From: Endocalyx cinctus
Taxonomy: Eukaryota; Ascomycota; Sordariomycetes; Amphisphaeriales; Apiosporaceae
Reading direction: 5' to 3'
DNA: 64,000 nucleotides
Assembly (NCBI GenBank): GCA_001600455.1
Contig: BCKC01000004.1
Span: 930,001 to 994,000 of the forward strand
A model generated the notes under the pieces. The model saw only the letters and a list, made by a program, of their open reading frames with translations, made no database searches and was not told the origin of the DNA. The position numbers were made by a program, and so were the translations under genes. The stretch's first letter is position 1, and every line of letters begins with the position of its first letter. Of the stretch, positions 35,073 to 46,775 are shown piece by piece.

Positions 35073-37088
35073 GACTGCGAGGATAGTTTTGGCTGATTCA
35101 TTGTTGTTTTTGGCAACGGGCCTCAGACCAACCTCAACTTGCCTTTTCTGGGAAAAGGGAATTGGGGTTTATTCACTTCGCTTCTACGGCATTTTATGTC
35201 CGTGTATTATTATTGATCTTTACTAGATGTGTCACCTCGCGGGAGATGAGGTAAAGGGGTTACTGGTGTTCCTTTTTTTTTTTATTCTTCGCATAATGCT
35301 TTTCTAGTTGGGATTTATTTATTTTTTGGGAGTGAAGTGATGATGATTATTAATGCGGTAAAGGGCTCTGGGGATGAGAGGGGGGGCGGGGCTAAGGAGT
35401 TTGACAGCAAAAAAAGAAGGCAAAAAGTGGCAAAGAGGAAAACTTGAGAGATGATGTCTTTCTTTTTCTATATTGTTTCGGGCGTTTTTGTTTGTAGCAT
35501 TAGACGGGAAGGCATTCTTGTGTTCGCGCATTTACTGTTATCGCTACTGCTGTATTCGGCTTACGGATTTGTGGATTTCTAGAAAAGAATCTTTAATAAT
35601 GAGAAGAAATGATATGACATACAAAGCTACAACAAGATGACTTTCTTATATTCCCCTGATCTTCGTTGCTGACTCCCTCCACTTGTTAATTTCTGTCTGA
35701 AGAGACTTGGGTCAGAATGGCCATGAGTAATGGAGCGCACACTTGATACAAGTATTGAGGTCGTCGACGGGATCATGGTTCAATAAAGCTATCCAGATAT
35801 GCTATAGGTACAAGTCTTGTTACGTGCCTACACTTCACATGGAAACTAGTGTTTTCACTGGGAATCATAACTATGTTTTGCCCCTAATCATTCTATTCAG
35901 GGCCCTCGGAAATGAGTTGTATATTGATGAAAGCTCAGCGCTCAGGCAAAAAATTGGAAATATAATGATACCTAATCATTAGATAATATATCACAAGATT
36001 CTCCTATCTTTCAAATCAAATGTATTTTCTAGATGAATTATCAATGAGAAATGACAACTGCCTTGCAAGCGAAGAACATACCCTGATTAGTTTAGGTACA
36101 CGGTGGTAATAAATATTACTTCATTATTTAAATTTATTCCAGTGTAATGAATTCCTAGGAGTGATTATTCCATATACCAACCATGAAAGTGAATGAATAC
36201 TAGAAAATTAATGGAAAGCAAACTACCTCTATGTAGGTCTTATAAATGCAATTAACTGTATTTTAAACAAGCGATTTTGTAGCCTCTTCGAGTTGGGAGA
36301 CTCGTCGGTGGGCCACGGAAGCTTTACCATCTATAGATCATGATTTCGAGTCCGACTTGGGTTTGGATTCGGGTACAAACCCAAGTTTTCTTTTCTTTTC
36401 TTCTTCTTATTCTCTCGTTTTTTTCTTCTTTTCTTTCATCCCATATGTTTTTCTTCCACATATTTATTTTATAAGCATAATTATATAATTATATATAATT
36501 TTGAAGTACTTAACTACTCACCCATCCTTTATTTGAAGAATTTACTCGACCACAAGTCAACGTCGCAGATTTTTTGACCTTCTAATTACCAGGAATATTT
36601 CTCTAATTAGAGTCTAATATCCTTATTGACTCTTTAAAAACTGTCCACAGGTGAATCCTAGTGAATTTCTCTTAAGACTACTCATATATGTGGAATATAT
36701 TTGCCGATCTGGATTTGAAGCAGTGAAGAAGTAGACCATGAGTATCGACTAATGATCTACCAGCCAGCCAGTCAGCCAGTCTACCTAATTATACATGGAC
36801 TCCCTGGACTTCGTACGTTGTGGTTGTGCGTTATCAACAATTGTGGTGGCGATAAAACACTGCTGACTAAACACCGGAATCTTTCAATTTCATACACTGA
36901 TTGGCTGAGCTTATTTTATTGGTCTGAGGGGCGAGTGGAGCTGGGGAGTTACTGCTTTTTCTTTCTTTTGAGAGCGCCACCAGAAAAAGCCCACTTCTGC
37001 GATGAGATTTCCAACGTCAAATTTTAAGAGAAAACATCTTAATTTCAACAATCCTAACTTCATAGTCAACGAATAATTGCAACTATCG
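35073..37088. other. Intergenic region, Cdc11 to hydroxylase
   Basis: Two kilobases without a supported gene. It holds the Cdc11 3' end, a GC-poor middle, a strong hairpin locus at 36289-36386 (separate entry) and the promoter of the next gene. Confidence 0.5.
36289..36389 (+). other. Structured noncoding locus: two hairpins and a B-box-like motif
   Basis: CGAGT..ACTCG forms a 5-bp stem at 36289-36304. GATTTCGAGTCC at 36342-36353 resembles a Pol III B box or tRNA T-loop. ACTTGGGTTTG pairs perfectly with CAAACCCAAGT (11 bp, 10-nt loop) at 36355-36386, directly followed by TTTTC and long T-rich DNA. I could not fold a proper tRNA. It may be a tRNA-derived relic, a Pol III transcript or chance. 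Confidence 0.3.
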
Positions 37089-38579
37089 ATGTCGAAATCA
37101 AAGAAGACCGTAAAGCGTAAGCGTGCGTCTGAAACCCAACAAAAACCGATTGCCACCAAGAAGCAGAAGCCGAGCACTGGTGACAGCAACGATGATAGCG
37201 ACCGTAACGTCAATACCGATCTGAAAACCATCAACGCCGTCATATCCCCCGAAGAGCTCGAAATAACCACCGAAACTCTCCAAACACTAAGCTCATACCC
37301 AGCTATTATAAAATCGAAGCCATGTAGATCATTACGGACCGCCGTCTTCGATTTCCGCCAGGCTTGTACCACCGGCGTCAATAGTGGTGATGGTGACAAT
37401 AATCTCACTTCAAAAATATCTGCTGCTTTGGTAGATGGAAAATACACAGATGCTCTAGTTTTTCTAGCCGAGATGCGCATACGCGGTGAGGCACCCAAAC
37501 TCGGTGCTTTGTGTCGATGGGTACGAGACTTGGATGTAACAAGCGGCCTTTCCAAGAACGAAACTAGTACAGAAAGCACTGTGGCGACACGATCCGATAG
37601 TCAAACCGTGCTTTTGAGGGTACTGGATGCCATTTTGCGCGTCACCGGCACTACCGACGTACAGTTTGTTCAGGTACCGAAGTCTTCAGACCCGATCGCG
37701 ATTCAGCAGATGTGGGATCTACACGGCGACGTAGCCCCGCTTCCTGTCAGAAAAAAGATCGCGAGTGGCGCTATTTTTGAGTCATGTTCCCCCGACATCA
37801 AAGAAAAGTTTCAAGTCATTGAGAGGACTCCTGCCGCCCTTCGAAAACCTCCAAACCTGCATGATGCAGTGCTATACTTGAGCAAGGATAACGCTGTGCC
37901 GTTATCATCGGGACCACCACCCCTATCGACCTACCTACAACAACATCCCATAGTACCGAATCTGTCCATGATAAGAAACGTCTTCTCCGTATCAGAATGT
38001 GAAGCTATTATTGCAGCCACGGAATCCGTCGGTTTCTTACCTGACGCTCCGGTTCTCGGCGACGGCGTCGAATCTAGCATCCTAGCCCACAACGTGTACT
38101 GGCTCATCGATGAGGCTTTCCACTCGGCTCTCTGGGAAAGGGTATCGGTTTTCATCCCCGCTTCCATCGGCGATAGGAAAGCCCGCGGTATCAACCGACG
38201 ATTCAGGGTATATCGGTATGTACCGGGCGCCGAGTACCGCTGCCACTTCGACGGCGCGTGGCCGCCTTCGGGCGTTGATCGCGCCACGGGTAAATACCTG
38301 TACGACTCGTCCCCAGAGGACGCTAAACAATCCAGCCTATTTACGTTCCTAGTTTATCTCAATGACGACTTCGAAGGAGGCGAGACCACGTTCTTTACCC
38401 CTAGTCTGCGGGAAGGTGTCATCAACGCATACCCAGTCAAGCCCGTTATGGGCTCCGTTGCCTTGTTCCCTCACGGGGAGAGCAGAGGTGCCCTACTGCA
38501 CGAGGGAACCGGCGTCAGGACCGGCGCTAAATATATTATTCGGACTGATGTCGAGTATGATGTTGAACCTGGGAAGTAA
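37089..38579 (+). CDS. 2-oxoglutarate/Fe(II) oxygenase, prolyl 4-hydroxylase type
   Basis: One 496-aa frame. The open frame upstream begins with TTG, so the ATG of MSKSKKTVKRKRASE is used; this basic stretch looks like a nuclear signal. The C-terminal half (about 290-496) is a P4H-type double-stranded beta helix. Iron ligands are His386 and Asp388 in YRCHFDGAW and His471 in LLHEGTG. Lys481 in GAKYIIRTD binds 2-oxoglutarate. FEGGETTFFTP and LVYLNDD are family blocks. The N-terminal 150 residues hold a helical region (LRTAVFDFRQACTTGV ... ALVFLAEMRIRGEAPKLGAL) also seen in related fungal proteins. The substrate cannot be told; hydroxylation of a nuclear protein is one inference from the basic N-terminus. 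Confidence 0.88.
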   Translation: MSKSKKTVKRKRASETQQKPIATKKQKPSTGDSNDDSDRNVNTDLKTINAVISPEELEITTETLQTLSSYPAIIKSKPCRSLRTAVFDFRQACTTGVNSGDGDNNLTSKISAALVDGKYTDALVFLAEMRIRGEAPKLGALCRWVRDLDVTSGLSKNETSTESTVATRSDSQTVLLRVLDAILRVTGTTDVQFVQVPKSSDPIAIQQMWDLHGDVAPLPVRKKIASGAIFESCSPDIKEKFQVIERTPAALRKPPNLHDAVLYLSKDNAVPLSSGPPPLSTYLQQHPIVPNLSMIRNVFSVSECEAIIAATESVGFLPDAPVLGDGVESSILAHNVYWLIDEAFHSALWERVSVFIPASIGDRKARGINRRFRVYRYVPGAEYRCHFDGAWPPSGVDRATGKYLYDSSPEDAKQSSLFTFLVYLNDDFEGGETTFFTPSLREGVINAYPVKPVMGSVALFPHGESRGALLHEGTGVRTGAKYIIRTDVEYDVEPGK

Positions 38580-39508
38580 AGGACCACCGAGCCAAGAAAA
38601 AAGTTTTCAATCACGGTCTTTTGAAGTGTGCTTAATGCGTTAAAAGGTTTTTTTTTTTTTTTTTTTTGGAAAAGCGGGAGTATAGGTATGTGCTACTAAT
38701 GGACAATATATCATTATCATCTATTTCAAAAAGAAAATACTCCACCACCCACTGCCCACTGTTCATTAGACGGAAAATGGAACAGGTAGCAGTGAGGTCC
38801 GTATTAGATTTCAAATACTCTAATACGTACCAAGGGGTCAACGTTTCCCTCTTGTCAGAATTGAACCGTTTGTCCTCCTCAAAAAGGAGCAGGTTCTTGT
38901 AAGGGGTGCGGTATTAGTCCGACACCACTGATTGGTTTATGAACAGTGGTGACGATATCAAATTGTATCCATCATGACCAGATTGGCTTTGGTTACTATG
39001 ATATATATTGCTCATCTCAATTAGCTATCGTCTTCCCCTTTATCTGCATGTGTCATCGGTACTACTTTATTCTAATGCCCTTGCTGGTCACCCATGGTAA
39101 TTAAAGAAATGCCCCCTTTCGTCTTATACTTCGATCTCCACGTTTCTACTAGTATCGGCTATTTATTGGTTGGTAATGTATACATACCTTCCTTGGAAGA
39201 TGCGAGGCCTTCGGTAAAATACGCTTCGCTTACTGGATGGTGTTTATACTATGTCGGAATGTAACTGTCAGACTGATTGTATAGTGGCGATGATATGCAG
39301 ATTTTGTGGCTGTGAGCGTATATAATTGAGGACAACTTTGTCATACAGCCTTGCCATGAAGTAAGACATTTATATATATTATCTACACCAGTCTCCAAAG
39401 GTATTGAAACTTTGCTCATGATTATTTTATTATTCATTGATTTATTTATTTTGATATTTTAAAAACAGACGACGTGAGCCTGACAATCGTTTTAAATTAT
39501 TACACACT
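38580..39508. other. Intergenic region with poly-T run
   Basis: The region holds a T run of about 20 at 38648-38667 and the upstream region of the HET-domain gene. The short frames here have no protein character that I recognise. Confidence 0.5.
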
Positions 39509-41657
39509 ATGTTCAAGCACGCACCTCTAGAAAATGTAAGTAGTAGCTTACGTCTAATCCAGCTCTTTCCCTCCAAGTCAAAGACAGAGCCCATCCAGAT
39601 CGATATACTACATACTCCTGTGGGCTGCCCTCTCATATATGAAGCTCTATCATACACCTGGGACGACCAACAATCGACCGCAGAAATCTATTTCCAAGAT
39701 GGTAGATTCATGCGCGTCACAGAAAACGTATGTGCCGCACTCCGGAGGCTACGTAGCATATCTGGAAAGCACTTGTTGCTGTGGGTAGATGCTGTATGCA
39801 TTGATCAGGATAATCCGAATGAAAAAACGGCACAGGTGTCTCTGATGGGAGAGATTTTTTCCTGCGCCCAAAGAGTGAACGTGTGGCTTAGCTGTCCCAC
39901 TGAGGCTATGATTTTTACGTTTTTATATCTGAAAGCCGATACGGGACCAGAGTTTATACATCCGTCGATATCTGATGTTAAGTACCTAATAAATATTCTC
40001 ACTTAACCGTATATTGGCGATATGACATATATCTTATAATTATCGAAATAAACTAATCCGTATATCAACCGCAGATGATGTGCAGAGAGTCAAGAACGGG
40101 ATAACTGAACTAGTATCACACCGATACTGGACGCGGGCTTGGACCGTGCAAGAACTCGCGCTTAATGAGAATTCTTGGATTTACGTGGGTCGACACGAGC
40201 CTCTTTCTTTCATGCAGTTCCACCAGCACATGTATGACGTCGAAGGCTACATGAACGCGAGATCCGAGGACAAGCGCCGAAATCAGCTAATGGAATTGGA
40301 ACTCAAGGCTCCCGGAACCTGTTATCCAATTGATTGCGCTCGGAGCTCTCCGACCTACGCGATTAGGGGCCATTTCCCAATGACTCTGAAGACAACCGAG
40401 CTGGATCGAGACACCCTCTGCATTCTCATTGGCAAGAAGGCAAAGATCCCCCACGATAAGGTATTCGCGGCGCGGGCCCTGCTACCAAGCTCTCTCGGCC
40501 CTGTCCGCGTTGATTATGATCGAGAACTGGCAGACCTCCTAGTTGAAGCGACCGCGCGCATCATCCCCAACCTAACCAAGCTAGGTGACTTGCTCGAGCT
40601 TGTCAGTTATGTCCCACCCGCGTCCGGAGCTGTGCCATCGTGGACGCTGAACCTCAATTGTGGGGAGTGTCTATACCACCGCCACGACTTTTTTGGATCA
40701 TTTCGAGCGGCCGGCAAATCTTCAAACACCGCGGTCGTAATAGTGGATGACGGAACGCTTGAGGTGGAAGGGGTTATCCTTGATCGCATCTCAACGGTTA
40801 GCGAGGAATTTCCCCCTTTCGAGACTCGGCACCAGCAGAAGTGGCATCGAGAAGTTCGTCAGGCGTTAATTCGCTGGAAGTCTCTGGTTACGTACGCTTA
40901 CGAGACTATCCGGAACTTTGATGGTGCCGTTCTCGATATTATATATGATTATAGGGAGACCATTGAGAAAATGACCGAGATCATCGGCCAGAAAGTATTG
41001 TATCAACGAGTGAGTCGTACTCCATAAAGCCCCTTTTTTGGTTTATTATATTTACCGCGGAACTACAAGTTTGAGCGTCCACTCCATGTGATGGTTGAAT
41101 TCCTGGAGTCAAGATGAATTACTTACAAGTATTAGGTACATGTATACGACGACAGTGGCAATTTTCTCACGAAATCCGTATTTAAACCTATACCAGTTGG
41201 CCCGGAGACAGGCGAGCAGCCGCTCAACCTCCACCGCGACGAGCTGCGCCGGAAGCGCCTTCGCAATTTTCGTCGATGGTTATACCAGGACCTCAAATCA
41301 TCATCCTCGTCAGATTTCACGGAATATAGACTCGATAAGGAAGAGGTCCTGACCAGCAGACGCCAAGAAAACCCATGGTTGGCAGCTGAGAACAGTCCCG
41401 CGCTCGCAGGTAGTCGCCTAGCCGTCACGGACGATAACCGTATGATCTTAGGAAGGGACTTGCGGCCCGGCGATACCGTGGCTCTTCTGGCCAGCTGTGA
41501 CCTCCCCTTTTCTTTACATCCCGAGGAGGTAGGTGGTGTTGCTTGTTATAAACTAGGTAGCCCGGTATTTGTGCCGGGGGTTATGGATGGCGAATCCTGG
41601 CCTGAAGAGAAGGCTCAGGGTGCTAATGGGAGTATGAACAAAATAAGACTACGGTAG
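39509..41657 (+). CDS. HET-domain protein (heterokaryon incompatibility family), junction unresolved
   Basis: HET-domain proteins trigger cell death after fusion of unlike hyphae. Exon 1, from the ATG at 39509, carries the domain: YEALSYTWDD, LRRLRSISGKHLLLWVDAVC, IDQDNPNEKTAQVSLMGEIF, then a stop at 40004-40006. The middle exon (40075-41009) continues it: LVSHRYWTRAWTVQELAL. Its end is clean: donor GTGAGT at 41010 and acceptor ATTAG before 41136 join YQR to VHVYDDSGNF, and the last exon runs to 41657 (CDLPFSLHPEEVGG). The first junction is the problem. The acceptor CCGCAG before 40075 needs a donor in phase 1, and none of the good GT sites in exon 1 has that phase (GTTAAG at SISD is phase 0). 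Either a poor donor such as the one in SCP is used, or the gene is broken. If intact it would be about 600 aa. Confidence 0.7.
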
Positions 41658-42899
41658 ATATTCCATGAAGATACTAAAATTATAATTTTCATCATAAAGG
41701 AGTGCAGACTAGATAAACCGTTATAGCCAAACAGGTAATAACGGATTCGCTTTTTACCTGTATCAGTAATTATATGCCGCAAATGTGTTAGCACACCGTG
41801 ATGATCTTGTGATGTCATGGAGTTACAGTTAAGAGGCAAGGAGAAATGGTAAGATTATAGGCCCCAAACAACTCGAGATTAATTACTATATACCCCTATT
41901 TATTCTACCTTGTTAATGCTAGTAGCTGTGAATTGTCATCTTATCAAGGAATTGTCGCACTCAATATCTAACTTTCATCAAGAGCGAATGCTAAGTGTAT
42001 CCGAGGAATGTGATAAATGTGTAGAAAAAGATGTAACATGGTTGTTGCTGCAGGCATCTAGCTAACTGATTATATAGTACTCCAAAAAGGACTACCGATA
42101 TTACATAAATTCCGTGAATATATAACGTAATGGGACTGTGTAGATGGTATCATCTTTTCTGAGCTGACACCAACAACCTAATAAAATTGGAGAGAGGCAG
42201 TATATCAGCATTACTAGAGGTGAGCTTGCAGCCCACAGAACGTCCTGAGTTTACAATTTTTACTGTAACTTAACGATAAAATAAGAAAACGACAGGGGGT
42301 TTAAAGATGGTTCCATAGGGGCGTATAGAAGAACCTTCGTAAACTCAGGCAATAAGACCTATAAATAGATCTATGTTATATGCATTATTGCAAATTTTAG
42401 AGCTATTAGTGTACGAACTTTTGTCGTGTCTGCTCCTTGCCTATTATGTTGTTTCGCCTCGAGTCAGCTTTGAGGGTTATGATCGCAAAAGTAGGAAGGA
42501 AATCCATAGGATCAGAGGACGATATTGCTGAAGTCTGAATAGATAATAATTATGTCTAAGCCTGGAAAGTATTGGTGCATAGCCATCGTTGGAAAGCTAT
42601 CGTGGCTTTTAAACCCAATATTTTAATTTGTTTCAATCTGGCAAAACAGTCCAATTAGAATATATTTAATGGCAATATACGATTCCTTGTCTAGAATGCT
42701 AGGTGATTAATACATAACCCTTCTCTACCATAAGTCACTTTTACCCTCCATACTCTTGACAACTTCAACTTCATTATTCGTTCATAAACTAATTCACTTC
42801 AAAAACTTGTTCTATCTTCACTCGATAGATAGCAAATATTAGTCCAAATAGAGGTTTGAATGCTGAGACCGGATCAACTTCTTTTGTGATATTAACATA
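41658..42899. other. Intergenic region
   Basis: 1.2 kb of AT-rich sequence with no supported gene. It includes the upstream region of the acyltransferase-like gene. Confidence 0.5.
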
Positions 42900-43998
42900 A
42901 TGTTTACCATTTATTTGAGTCACCCCCTATTCTATTTGAGTTTCGCGATCATATTATTTTTTTATGCTATACAAAGAAGGCTTGGCTGGGGACGTCGCCT
43001 TCTCAGTTTCGGACATCTTCTAAACATGTATTTGGCACTGGCAAATGGAAGAGCGGATCTCATTCCATATGCTCAGATTTTGGCACCGATGATATTTGGC
43101 TTTGGGATCCACACATCAGCAGTCTTGTTGATAGAGCAATACGTTGTCGCCCCAGTTCCACATCAATTCCTGGAACGGATCAAGAAAGTATATCGCATCC
43201 TAGGCGATGTCAGAAGACATATCATCTTCAAAAAAGACACCATGCGCATCCCAACAACCGAGAAATCCTGCAGCAGAGCCAGATTTGTTGTATTACGATG
43301 CGTGTCGCTTTTTTTGGTTATGGCTTGGATTCCGAGCCAGCACGAGACTGCTACTAGCTACAGTAGTTAAATTCAATATTACGATGGCAGACTTTGCGCC
43401 AGATAAGTGTGGTTTCCTTCCACAATTCTCCACGGGCAGCCTGTTGCTGCGGACGATAATGTCTGTGAACTGGATCTGGACCACATATGCCTCGCTGTCT
43501 GCGGCCCACCATATTCTAGCAATATTTTCCGTTTGCGTGCTTCGATGGGACCTTCCAAGTGAATGGCCCCGTCTCTTTGGTAGCATCACAGAGGCGTATT
43601 CTCTTAGGCGGTTTTGGGGCGTCTTTTGGCATCGGTTGCATGTTTCACTGTTTGAAACATTTATACCGCACTTCATTGAACAGAAGCTTCCCCCCCCAGG
43701 CTTAAGAAGCAAAGGTTTCCGGGCTTTCTGGATGTTCTTCATGTCTGCGATATCTCATGCCCTCTTTAATTGGATCACAACAGGCAAAGGAGGCATGAGA
43801 GAACTGAAATTTTTTATGTTCAACTACATTGTCTGCGTAGCCGAGACATTTATTAATCAAGAACTGAGGGGAAATTTGTACGTAGTACCTAAGATTTATA
43901 TCCAGCTCTGTGGATTTGTTTGGGTATTCTCTGTATTCTTCTTTCTCGCACCGCCTTGGCAGTGCCCCTCAGTTTATGATCTGCTTCGCAAACCATAA
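42900..43998 (+). pseudogene. Wax-synthase-like membrane O-acyltransferase with a frame break
   Basis: The ATG at 42900 opens a membrane protein (YLSHPLFYLSFAIILFFYA, then IFGFGIHTSAVLLIEQYVVA) that runs in one frame to RARFVVLRCVSLFLVM. The downstream part lies in the +1 frame: FRASTRLLLATVVKFNI, then SLRRFWGVFWHRLHVSLFET, the wax-synthase signature with its conserved RFWG..WH, then FFMSAISHALFNW with the family His. The switch coincides with a run of seven T at 43309-43315; removing one T would join the frames, so a real frameshift or a sequencing error is likely. A short intron from the GTATAT at 43189 to an AG near 43277 is an alternative, but it has no good branch site. Relatives acylate terpenoid or lipid hydroxyls in fungal secondary metabolism. 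Whether this copy works is undecided. Confidence 0.65.
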
Positions 43999-45032
43999 CC
44001 CAAAGCCCCCCGTTACGGACTAGCCGTGGCTGGTGGCTGATCTCTCGGTTGGTGAATGGCTGGCAGGTAGCTGTTGAATTGGATGTTGGAGTGATGGTTA
44101 TCGTAATAATTAAGTTATGTATTAGAGTAACATGCTCTGTACCTGTGCTAAGAGTTAAACCATGTTGTTCTTTTCCCCCGATAATCAGAACATCCTGAAC
44201 TGACTGAGAGGCTCAGGCATTCCCAATCACTTACTTTCTTACCTATATTATTATCAAAACAAATGTTGTGCGATTGTTAGAGCTTATGGAGGGTATTTGA
44301 GAGCTTGGTAATCATATTATGTAAATATCTCATTGAATTAGGGCTTAAGGAACTATCTATTTCTATGAATCAAGCGGGAGCTCAGCACCTTATTTATAAT
44401 GCTTCCTGAGCTGGTACTACGTAATTCAGGGGTTGGTCAATAACTCAAACCGGGTTCATGAGCTTGATTCCACCCCGTAATGTAACGTCTCCGAAACCAG
44501 ATCCCATTCAGTCCCACTTCTCCGTCACAAATGTGTCAATTAATATTTTGCAAATGGTAATTATGATTCTAGTGCAGCTGCCGTGGCACCGACATTCCGA
44601 ATTCCGAATTAATTAACTAAATCGTAGGCCTGTAGTAACCCCTATTCCTGACCTTAATTATATTTCATTGTTACGATAGATATGTCGTTCTTAATCCTGG
44701 AACCAACACAGACATATTAATAGATGGCCGGTGAATTGATTGACCGTATGTCTATACCAACACTTTGAGGCAGTGCCAACACTAGTAGAATCAAAAGTTG
44801 GTCGGTGGCAGCAGACAACCAAAAATTAGAACACACATGACGACATCTTGCATTGTCGTAGATTGCAGCAATTCATCGAGATCAGAGGATTTTAGGACAT
44901 TTCAAATACGAATTTAAAGGAAGTTTGGATTCTTTAGCCCGTTAAGCGCGAAATGATTAGTTTGATTCACTATTACCGACTTGAGTAGCCTTCTTTCTTT
45001 TCACATTAGAGCACATAAACTGAGTTATCGAC
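43999..45032. other. Intergenic region
   Basis: About 1 kb without a supported gene; it contains the promoter of the gene starting at 45033. Confidence 0.5.
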
Positions 45033-46116
45033 ATGGAAAATCACAGTAAATCCAATCTGGGAAGCCCCAGAAGCGCTGACCTGGAATCTACTGAACACAC
45101 TCACGCCAGCACGTCTCGAGAGACAGAGTTTGGACTTACGGATGTTAACGATGATGGTCCCGTAAAAAAAAACCGCTCGACCTATTCTTCAATTTTGATT
45201 CCGTCAACCGTAACTGGAAAGAAATCCCCAATAATGTCGAAAATTATCTCTTTATGTAACGGCAACCAGGAAAGGCCTCTCCTTTTCGCAGAGACTCACT
45301 CGGGGTATGGTGGGAAAGAACCTGTGGGCTTCAAACCAGGCATTGTTCTGTACGATGGAACCGATACGAACGGCCGGGTCATCGCCGCTGCAAGTTCTAA
45401 GTCTCTGTTAGATTCAAAGATCTACTCATTCAGCATAACTAGCCAAATATGGCTGCCAGAGCTTATATCCAAAGGGGTATCTAAACGCTTGACTACGGAG
45501 ACTATGCGTGCACATACTCTTCCAGGTGGCGGGGTTGCATTCACCTTTTCGCTCTCGATGGAGTCCACGCGCGATGAAAACCCACCACGCGAGACATTTG
45601 AATGGAGAAAGAGCAAGAAGAGCGAGCGCGATAGTAATAGCGTTGGGGGATTTAACCTCTTTTGGATGTCCGCAGATACAAGTGCCGACGGTCTTCCTGG
45701 AGGCAGCACTGTCGCTCAGAATTCACAGGCTCCAGACGATCCCAAGATTGTGGCTTCATTTTTATGGGGTATGTTTCCAATAAGTTGCCCTAATTCATTC
45801 TCTTATTATTACTAACTTGTTTCATAGTAGGTTCATCAAGTTTCAATATAAAAGTCCACACACATAAACAAACAAAAAAGACATTTTGTTATATGATGAG
45901 ATTAAAGCTAATATGTTAACTTGTTTCTACTAATAGCGAAAGAGAACGACGGTGGATTTATCGCTACAATTTGAAGAAGGTCTACCGGAAAGTTTTGGAC
46001 AACGCTGGCGAATTGCTGTTGTTATTACGGCTCTGAGAGTGCTGTATTTGCACGCTACGGGGGGCACCAGTAAGATAATGGTTGGAATCGGAGAAGCAAT
46101 CCGAGGGAAGAAATGA
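45033..46116 (+). CDS. Conserved fungal protein of unnamed family
   Basis: Exon 1 (45033-45768) encodes 245 aa. I recognise the pattern of a fungal family often found in large copy number but without known function: PLLFAETHSGYGGKEPVGFK, LYDGTDTNGRVIAAA, HTLPGGGVAFTFSLSM, ETFEWRKSK, PKIVASFLW. The C-terminal family block, FEEGLPESFGQRWRIAVVIT followed by ALRVLYLHATGGTSK, lies at 45964-46116. The donor GTATGT at 45769 is good, and ACTAAC..TTCATAG at 45811-45827 is a textbook branch and acceptor. Splicing straight to the later acceptor before 45937 gives a premature stop, while the family block needs the frame starting exactly at 45937. A second small intron from about 45854 with a weak donor would fit the phase. 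No signal peptide; the N-terminal 60 residues are disordered. Confidence 0.55.
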
Positions 46117-46775
46117 ACTTAGAATGATATTTTGGGGTTTAGAAGCCTTAATTAGGCCTGGCTTGATAGGTATAATACTCCAGTCTCAACTGATTCAACA
46201 TCTAGGGCATCCACTGTATGAATACAGTTTCGTTAACTTCATATGTATGTGAAAATTCGCTGTTGTCATTTTCTTGACCGCGATCTTATATACTTAAGCA
46301 CCTTATCTAAGTAGTTAGTAGACATCATGTAACTACTGGTCTACCCGTACGATATACTAATTCAACAGAGTCAACATCTGGCTTGTAAATGTTGTCTAAT
46401 TAGTTTTTTTTTTTTTTTTTTTCAATATATGATGTTGTGAGAGTTATTATTTTTACTGGCAAAATCGATAATCAACAACATTAATTCAACTTAATACTAT
46501 TTCCCTAGAACTTTCCTCAAATAAACACATTAAACGACGGACGTAAAGCTCAATATATGTGATCTTGTAACCAGTACCTCCAATATAGAAATACAATAGT
46601 CTCTCTTGCTATAGAGCCATATGAGAAAGAGAAAGAGGTGTGAAAACCAGGGGGTTAGGGCTTAATTCAGGCCTGACAAACTCTACCACCCGAATCTGTT
46701 TTATAAGGATTGCCACCAAAAAATATATATTTAGAGGATCTTATTTATTCTTAATAGAGACAAGGCGGTCGTAAT
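46117..46775. other. Intergenic region with T run
   Basis: AT-rich sequence with a T18 run at 46404-46421. No coding evidence. Confidence 0.5.
46404..46421. repeat. Poly-T run (about 18)
   Basis: A homopolymer in noncoding DNA, flanked by AT-rich sequence. Confidence 0.9.

Noticed and set aside
36285..36375. tRNA gene
   Set aside because: A T-loop-like motif is present, but no matching acceptor stem, D-arm or anticodon arm could be folded; kept only as a structured locus.
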